Source: Sphingomonas phyllosphaerae
GTDB taxonomy: Bacteria > Pseudomonadota > Alphaproteobacteria > Sphingomonadales > Sphingomonadaceae
Assembly: GCA_036946405.1 (NCBI GenBank)
Contig: JAQIJC010000001.1
Coordinates: 3,299,501 to 3,363,500 of the forward strand
Direction: 5' to 3'
DNA length: 64,000 nt
The position numbers and the translations under genes were made by a program. This document shows positions 60,125 through 64,000 of the stretch, in pieces. The notes under the pieces are model-generated. The model saw nothing but the letters and a program-made list of their open reading frames with translations. It was not told the DNA's origin and made no database searches. How positions within the stretch are numbered: the stretch's first letter is position 1; each line of letters starts with the position of its first letter.

Positions 60125-61183
60125 TTATCGGCCACACGCCGCGAGTTCCTCCCCCAGCAGCCGGACAAGCTCGGCCGCCGGCATCGCCCGCGCCAGCGGC
60201 GCGCCCTGCCCCGCCCAATGCGCGCCGAATCCATGCTCACCCGTCGCCGCCGCCGCGGCATGGAGCGCCTTACCGGCGTCATAGGCGATCGGATAATCTG
60301 GCGGCCGGTGCCCGGAAACATGCTCGCCGAGCGCGGTGAAGCGGTTGGCGAGCGCCCGCGCCGGCCGCCCCGAGATCAGCGAGGTGAGCACGGTGTGATA
60401 GGCCGCCTCCCCCGCCAGCGCCGTCCGATACGCGTCACTTGCCGCCGACTCGGGACAGGCGATGAACGCCGTTCCAAGCTGCGCCGCGACCGCGCCCAGA
60501 TCGAGCGCGGCGGCGATCCCTGCGCCGTCCATGATCCCGCCCGCCGCGATCACTGGAAGCGGCGTCTCGCGCACCAGCAGCCGCGTCAGCGCGACCGTTC
60601 CCAGCGCATCGTCTGCGGCGTCGGGATCGAAGATGCCGCGATGCCCGCCCGCCTCGATCCCCTGCGCCACGATCGCATCGACGCCCGCCGCTGCGACCTG
60701 CCGTGCCTCGGCGAGGCTGGTGGCGGTCGCCATCGTGTAGATGCGGCGCGCTCGTAGCGCCTCGATCACGCCCGTGCCGGGCAAGCCGAAGTGGAAACTG
60801 ACCACCGGCGGCGCGACCTCCAGCAACATCGCCAGCATGGCCGGATCATCGGCGAAGCTCGTGTAGATCTCACGCAAGGCGATCGGCGGTGACGCACCGA
60901 ACGCCGCGAAGAGCGGCGCGAGCCACGCCAGCCACGCCGCCTCGTGCGCCGGGTCGGAGGTCGCCGGTCGGTGAACGAACAGGTTGACGTTGAACGCCCG
61001 TGCGGTGCGCTCCCGTACCGCCGCGATCAACGCCCGCGCCATCTCGGCATCCACCGCACCGACCCCGATCGACCCGAGCCCGCCCGCCTCCGACACGCGC
61101 GCCGCCAGCAAGGGGGTGGACACTCCCGCCATCGGCGCCTGGACCAGAGGCAGATCGAGCGTTAGCCGATCAACGAACGACAT
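60125..61183 (-). CDS. nitronate monooxygenase family protein
   Basis: A 352-residue FMN-dependent TIM-barrel enzyme. Conserved parts: [60 protein letters not shown] and [33 protein letters not shown] at 61183 is chosen over the GTG at 61189. It sits inside the trp region on the opposite strand; a role in tryptophan synthesis is not implied. Confidence 0.9.
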   Translation of the reverse strand: MSFVDRLTLDLPLVQAPMAGVSTPLLAARVSEAGGLGSIGVGAVDAEMARALIAAVRERTARAFNVNLFVHRPATSDPAHEAAWLAWLAPLFAAFGASPPIALREIYTSFADDPAMLAMLLEVAPPVVSFHFGLPGTGVIEALRARRIYTMATATSLAEARQVAAAGVDAIVAQGIEAGGHRGIFDPDAADDALGTVALTRLLVRETPLPVIAAGGIMDGAGIAAALDLGAVAAQLGTAFIACPESAASDAYRTALAGEAAYHTVLTSLISGRPARALANRFTALGEHVSGHRPPDYPIAYDAGKALHAAAAATGEHGFGAHWAGQGAPLARAMPAAELVRLLGEELAACGR

Positions 61184-61248
61184 GCGCACTCGTCCGGCGG
61201 ACCGGAAGCCCGTCCGTCATCCCGAAGACGACGGTTGGAACGATCCCC

Positions 61249-61686
61249 TCACCGCCCGCCCGGGATCATCGAGTCGTTCTTCTCCGCCGCGCGACGCTCC
61301 GCGGCCCAGGCGCGGTTGATCGCCAGCGCGCAGCCGGTCTGCCCGCCCGATCCGACCGGCGAGCACGTATCCGGCAAGCCGCCCGCCACGCGGCTCACCT
61401 GATCGGCGGTCGCGACGCGATTGGTCCACGCCTGGTTCTTCGCCGCGGGCTCGGCACTGTCGCGCAGCGGCTTGGGGATGCGGAATTGTTCGTCCGGATT
61501 GAGCCGGCTGCACACCACCACCTCGTCGCCCTGCGCGACGGGGCATTTTTCGTCGCCCTCCAGCGTGACGCTGCGCACGCGCTGCGGCGCGCGTCCGGCA
61601 TCCCCCGCCGATTCGACCTGCGCCATGGCCCCGGTCGGCAGCACCAGCATGGCGGCACTCAGCACGGCGATCATCGGACGGCGCAT
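61249..61686 (-). CDS. small secreted hypothetical protein
   Basis: A 145-residue protein; AAGGAG six bases before the ATG and a clear Sec signal ([19 protein letters not shown]). The mature part holds four cysteines ([34 protein letters not shown]), probably two disulfides. Similar small proteins are frequent in sphingomonads; no function is known to me. Oriented like the preceding nitronate monooxygenase gene. Confidence 0.75.
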   Translation of the reverse strand: MRRPMIAVLSAAMLVLPTGAMAQVESAGDAGRAPQRVRSVTLEGDEKCPVAQGDEVVVCSRLNPDEQFRIPKPLRDSAEPAAKNQAWTNRVATADQVSRVAGGLPDTCSPVGSGGQTGCALAINRAWAAERRAAEKNDSMIPGGR

Positions 61687-61843
61687 CGTCTTTCTCCTTG
61701 GTCCCGCGAACGCGCAGGGTGGCGCTTTTCTCCGCGCCACGATTTGCCCAGCCATGACGAATCTTTGCGCCGTTGCAATATTCCTGTCGTGCGCGGGATC
61801 GCTCGGCGGTTGCGGTCGGCGGCGCATCGGCTATGGCGGGCGC

Positions 61844-62434
61844 ATGATCCTGGTGATCGACAATTACGACAGCTTTACGTGGAACCTGGTCCATTACGTC
61901 ATGGAACTGGGCGCAGAGGTCCGCGTGGTCCGCAACGACGCGCTCACCGCCGCCGAGGCGTTAGCGAGCGGCGCGCAGGCGATCCTGATCTCGCCCGGCC
62001 CGTGCACGCCCAACGAGGCGGGGGTCAGCCTCGAGCTCGTCGCGGCCTGCGCGTCGGCACGCCGGCCATTGTTCGGCGTCTGCCTCGGCCATCAGGCGAT
62101 CGGCCAGCATTTCGGCGGCAAGGTCGTGCGCGGCGGGCTGATGCACGGCAAGACCTGCCCGGTTGAGCATGACGGCACCGGCGTGTTCGCCGGGCTCCCT
62201 TCACCGTTCACCGCGACGCGCTATCATTCGCTAATCGTCACCGACGTGCCCGATTGCCTCGTCGTCAATGCGACGGCCGGCGACGCCTCGGTGATGGGGC
62301 TGCGCCACCGCGAGCTGCCGATCCACGGCGTGCAATTCCATCCCGAGAGCATCGCCACCGAGCACGGCCACGAGCTGATCGCCAATTTCCTGCGGCTGGC
62401 GGGCGTCGATCATGCGGGACGGATCGCCGCGTGA
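61844..62434 (+). CDS. trpG: anthranilate synthase component II (glutamine amidotransferase)
   Basis: A 196-residue class I amidotransferase supplying ammonia to Trp[20 protein letters not shown], the nucleophile in [16 protein letters not shown], and the His/Glu in [14 protein letters not shown]. The ATG at 61844 is the conserved one. Overlaps trpD by 4 bp (GTGA). Confidence 0.96.
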   Translation: MILVIDNYDSFTWNLVHYVMELGAEVRVVRNDALTAAEALASGAQAILISPGPCTPNEAGVSLELVAACASARRPLFGVCLGHQAIGQHFGGKVVRGGLMHGKTCPVEHDGTGVFAGLPSPFTATRYHSLIVTDVPDCLVVNATAGDASVMGLRHRELPIHGVQFHPESIATEHGHELIANFLRLAGVDHAGRIAA

Positions 62435-63426
62435 CGACCGTGGCGTTGTTGCCTGATCCGTCGTCACCGCTCGCGCGCGAGTCGGCGGCGCAGGCGTTCG
62501 CCGACATCCTCGACGCGAAGACCAGCGAGGAAGCGGTCGCCGACTTCCTGATCCGCCTCGCCGAGCGTGGCGAAACCAGCATCGAGATCGCCGAGGCGGC
62601 GCGCGCGCTGCGTCAGCGGCTGATCCCGATCGCCGCCCCGGGGGATGCGATCGACGTCTGCGGCACCGGCGGCGATGGCCAGCACACGCTCAACGTCTCG
62701 ACCGCGGTCAGCCTCGTCGTCGCCGCGTGCGGCGTACCGGTCGCCAAGCACGGCAACCGCGCCGCCTCGTCAAAGGCCGGCGCCGCCGACACGCTCGAGA
62801 TGCTCGGGCTCGACATGGAGCGCGCCGGCGCACAGGCCGAGGCAACGCTGCGCGAGCTGGGCATCTGCTTCCTGTTCGCCGCCAACCATCACCCCGCGAT
62901 GCGCCGCATCACCCCGATCCGCCGCAGGATCGGCCGGCGGACGATCTTCAACCTGATGGGGCCGCTCGCAAATCCTGCGCATGTCACCCGCCAGCTGATC
63001 GGCATCGCACGCCCCGATTACGCGCCGATCTATGCCGAGGCGCTGGACCAGCTCGGCAGCGACGCCGCCGCGGTGGTGGCGGGTGAGGAAGGGCTCGACG
63101 AAATCTCCGGCGCCGGCCCCACCCGCGTCGTCACGGTCGGCGCGGTGCCGCTCCCCGCGCGGATCGTTCCCGAGGATGCCGGGGTCGCGCGTCATCCGAC
63201 GATCGCGATCCGCGGCGGTGACCCGGCCTATAACGCCGCCGCGCTCCGCCGCCTGCTGACCGGCGAGCACGGCGCCTATCGCGACGCGGTGCTGCTCAAC
63301 GCCGCCGCCGCGCTGGTCCTCGCTGGCCGCCAGACCGAGCTGCCCGCCGCCGCCGCGCAGGCCGCCGAGGTGATCGACGCCGGCCAGGCCAACACGCTCC
63401 TCGATCGCTGGATCGCCTGGTCATGA
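62431..63426 (+). CDS. trpD: anthranilate phosphoribosyltransferase
   Basis: A 331-residue enzyme joining anthranilate to [47 protein letters not shown] and [20 protein letters not shown] are diagnostic. The GTG at 62431 overlaps trpG; the frame is open further upstream inside trpG. Overlaps trpC by 4 bp. Confidence 0.96.
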   Translation: MTTVALLPDPSSPLARESAAQAFADILDAKTSEEAVADFLIRLAERGETSIEIAEAARALRQRLIPIAAPGDAIDVCGTGGDGQHTLNVSTAVSLVVAACGVPVAKHGNRAASSKAGAADTLEMLGLDMERAGAQAEATLRELGICFLFAANHHPAMRRITPIRRRIGRRTIFNLMGPLANPAHVTRQLIGIARPDYAPIYAEALDQLGSDAAAVVAGEEGLDEISGAGPTRVVTVGAVPLPARIVPEDAGVARHPTIAIRGGDPAYNAAALRRLLTGEHGAYRDAVLLNAAAALVLAGRQTELPAAAAQAAEVIDAGQANTLLDRWIAWS

Positions 63427-64000
63427 CCATCCTCGCCGACATTTGCGCGACCAAGCGCAGCGAGGTCGCCGCGCGCAAGGCCACCACCTCGCTCGCCGAC
63501 CTCACCGCGCGCGCCGCTGCGCAGAGCGCCCCGCGCGGCTTCCGCGCCGCGCTCGACGCGACCGTCGCCGCCGGTCGCCACGCGCTGATCGCTGAGATCA
63601 AGAAGGCCAGCCCGTCCAAGGGGCTGATCCGCGCCGATTTCGACCCGCCCGCGCACGCCCGCGCCTATGCCGCAGGCGGTGCGACCTGCCTGTCGGTGCT
63701 CACCGATGCGCCCTATTTCCAGGGTCACGAGGATTATCTGATCGCCGCGCGCGCCGCCTGCGATCTCCCCGTGCTCCGCAAGGATTTCACCGTCGATCCG
63801 TGGCAGGTGGTCGAGGCGCGCAGCATCGGCGCCGACGCGATCCTGCTGATCGCCGCCGCGATCGACGACGCCTGCATGGCCGAATGCGAGGCCGCCGCGA
63901 TCGAACAGGGGCTCGACGTGCTCGTCGAGGTCCACGACGCCGCGGAGATGGAACGCGCCGCGCGGCTCACGTCCCGCCTGATCGGCGTCAACAACCGCGA
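63423..64000 (+). CDS. trpC: indole-3-glycerol phosphate synthase (3' truncated by window edge)
   Basis: ATG at 63423 overlaps the trpD stop (ATGA). About 192 codons are visible: [69 protein letters not shown] and LIGVNNR, all typical of TrpC, with catalytic lysines in [10 protein letters not shown] and RKDF. The gene runs off the right edge; the rest is outside the window. Confidence 0.95.
   Translation, partial: MTILADICATKRSEVAARKATTSLADLTARAAAQSAPRGFRAALDATVAAGRHALIAEIKKASPSKGLIRADFDPPAHARAYAAGGATCLSVLTDAPYFQGHEDYLIAARAACDLPVLRKDFTVDPWQVVEARSIGADAILLIAAAIDDACMAECEAAAIEQGLDVLVEVHDAAEMERAARLTSRLIGVNNR

Noticed and set aside
1..64000. CRISPR arrays, tRNA or rRNA genes, prophage, integrative element boundaries
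   Set aside because: No regularly spaced direct repeats, no T-loop GTTCGANTC in a tRNA context, no phage structural genes and no integrase were found by reading.

Overview
This 64 kb window is a high-GC chromosomal segment that looks like a sphingomonad alphaproteobacterium, most likely Sphingomonas. The reasons are the oligosaccharide-type TonB-dependent receptor, the N-terminally extended ribosomal protein S9, the split trp cluster beginning with ppiD-trpE, and the many sphingomonad-style intergenic palindromes. No rRNA, tRNA, CRISPR array or prophage was seen. Gene assignments rest on motif recognition by eye; no database search was run.

Region 1 (1-16206) is a glycan-utilization locus. 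It holds a truncated N-acetylglucosamine PTS permease, a GntR/UTRA repressor, a large TonB-dependent receptor, and five consecutive exo-glycosidases: GH20 hexosaminidase, GH3 (beta-xylosidase-like), GH125 and GH92 alpha-mannosidases, and GH29 alpha-L-fucosidase. These activities match the linkages of an N-glycan. With a xylosidase-like GH3 and a fucosidase they fit a plant complex N-glycan best. The released GlcNAc would enter through the PTS and could relieve the GntR repressor. A candidate operator lies upstream of the receptor.

Region 2 (16361-26749) is chemotaxis: an MCP and a DUF2332 gene on the minus strand, then a compact plus-strand operon STAS-cheA-cheR-cheB-cheD-cheY-cheW-cheB-like-small protein. 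The second CheB-like protein has lost the catalytic serine. Region 3 (26805-33033) has a DUF1993 gene, rplM-rpsI, ctaA with an IS30-family element just upstream and in frame with it, and glutamine-dependent nadE.

Region 4 (33107-49684) is mixed housekeeping and envelope: a multi-PAS hybrid histidine kinase, an RcnB-like secreted protein next to a prolyl-4-hydroxylase-like oxygenase, class I fumarase, nrdA, a metallo-beta-lactamase-fold hydrolase, an L,D-transpeptidase following a small coiled-coil lipoprotein, dinB, an aroE paralogue, a MarR-ROK kinase pair, and an alpha/beta hydrolase. Region 5 (49780-52867) is a three-gene set (PLP decarboxylase, acyl-CoA ligase, acyl carrier protein) of the type associated with exosortase A systems, but with no exosortase nearby. 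Region 6 (53072-64000) has trxB, an M17 aminopeptidase, tpiA, ppiD-trpE, a nitronate monooxygenase, a small secreted protein, and trpG-trpD-trpC running off the right edge.

Four families of REP-like palindromes (called A-D here) fill most gene ends. Two family A copies have been split by mobile DNA: a 192-bp MITE-like element at 1084-1275 and the IS30-family element at 29891-30902.
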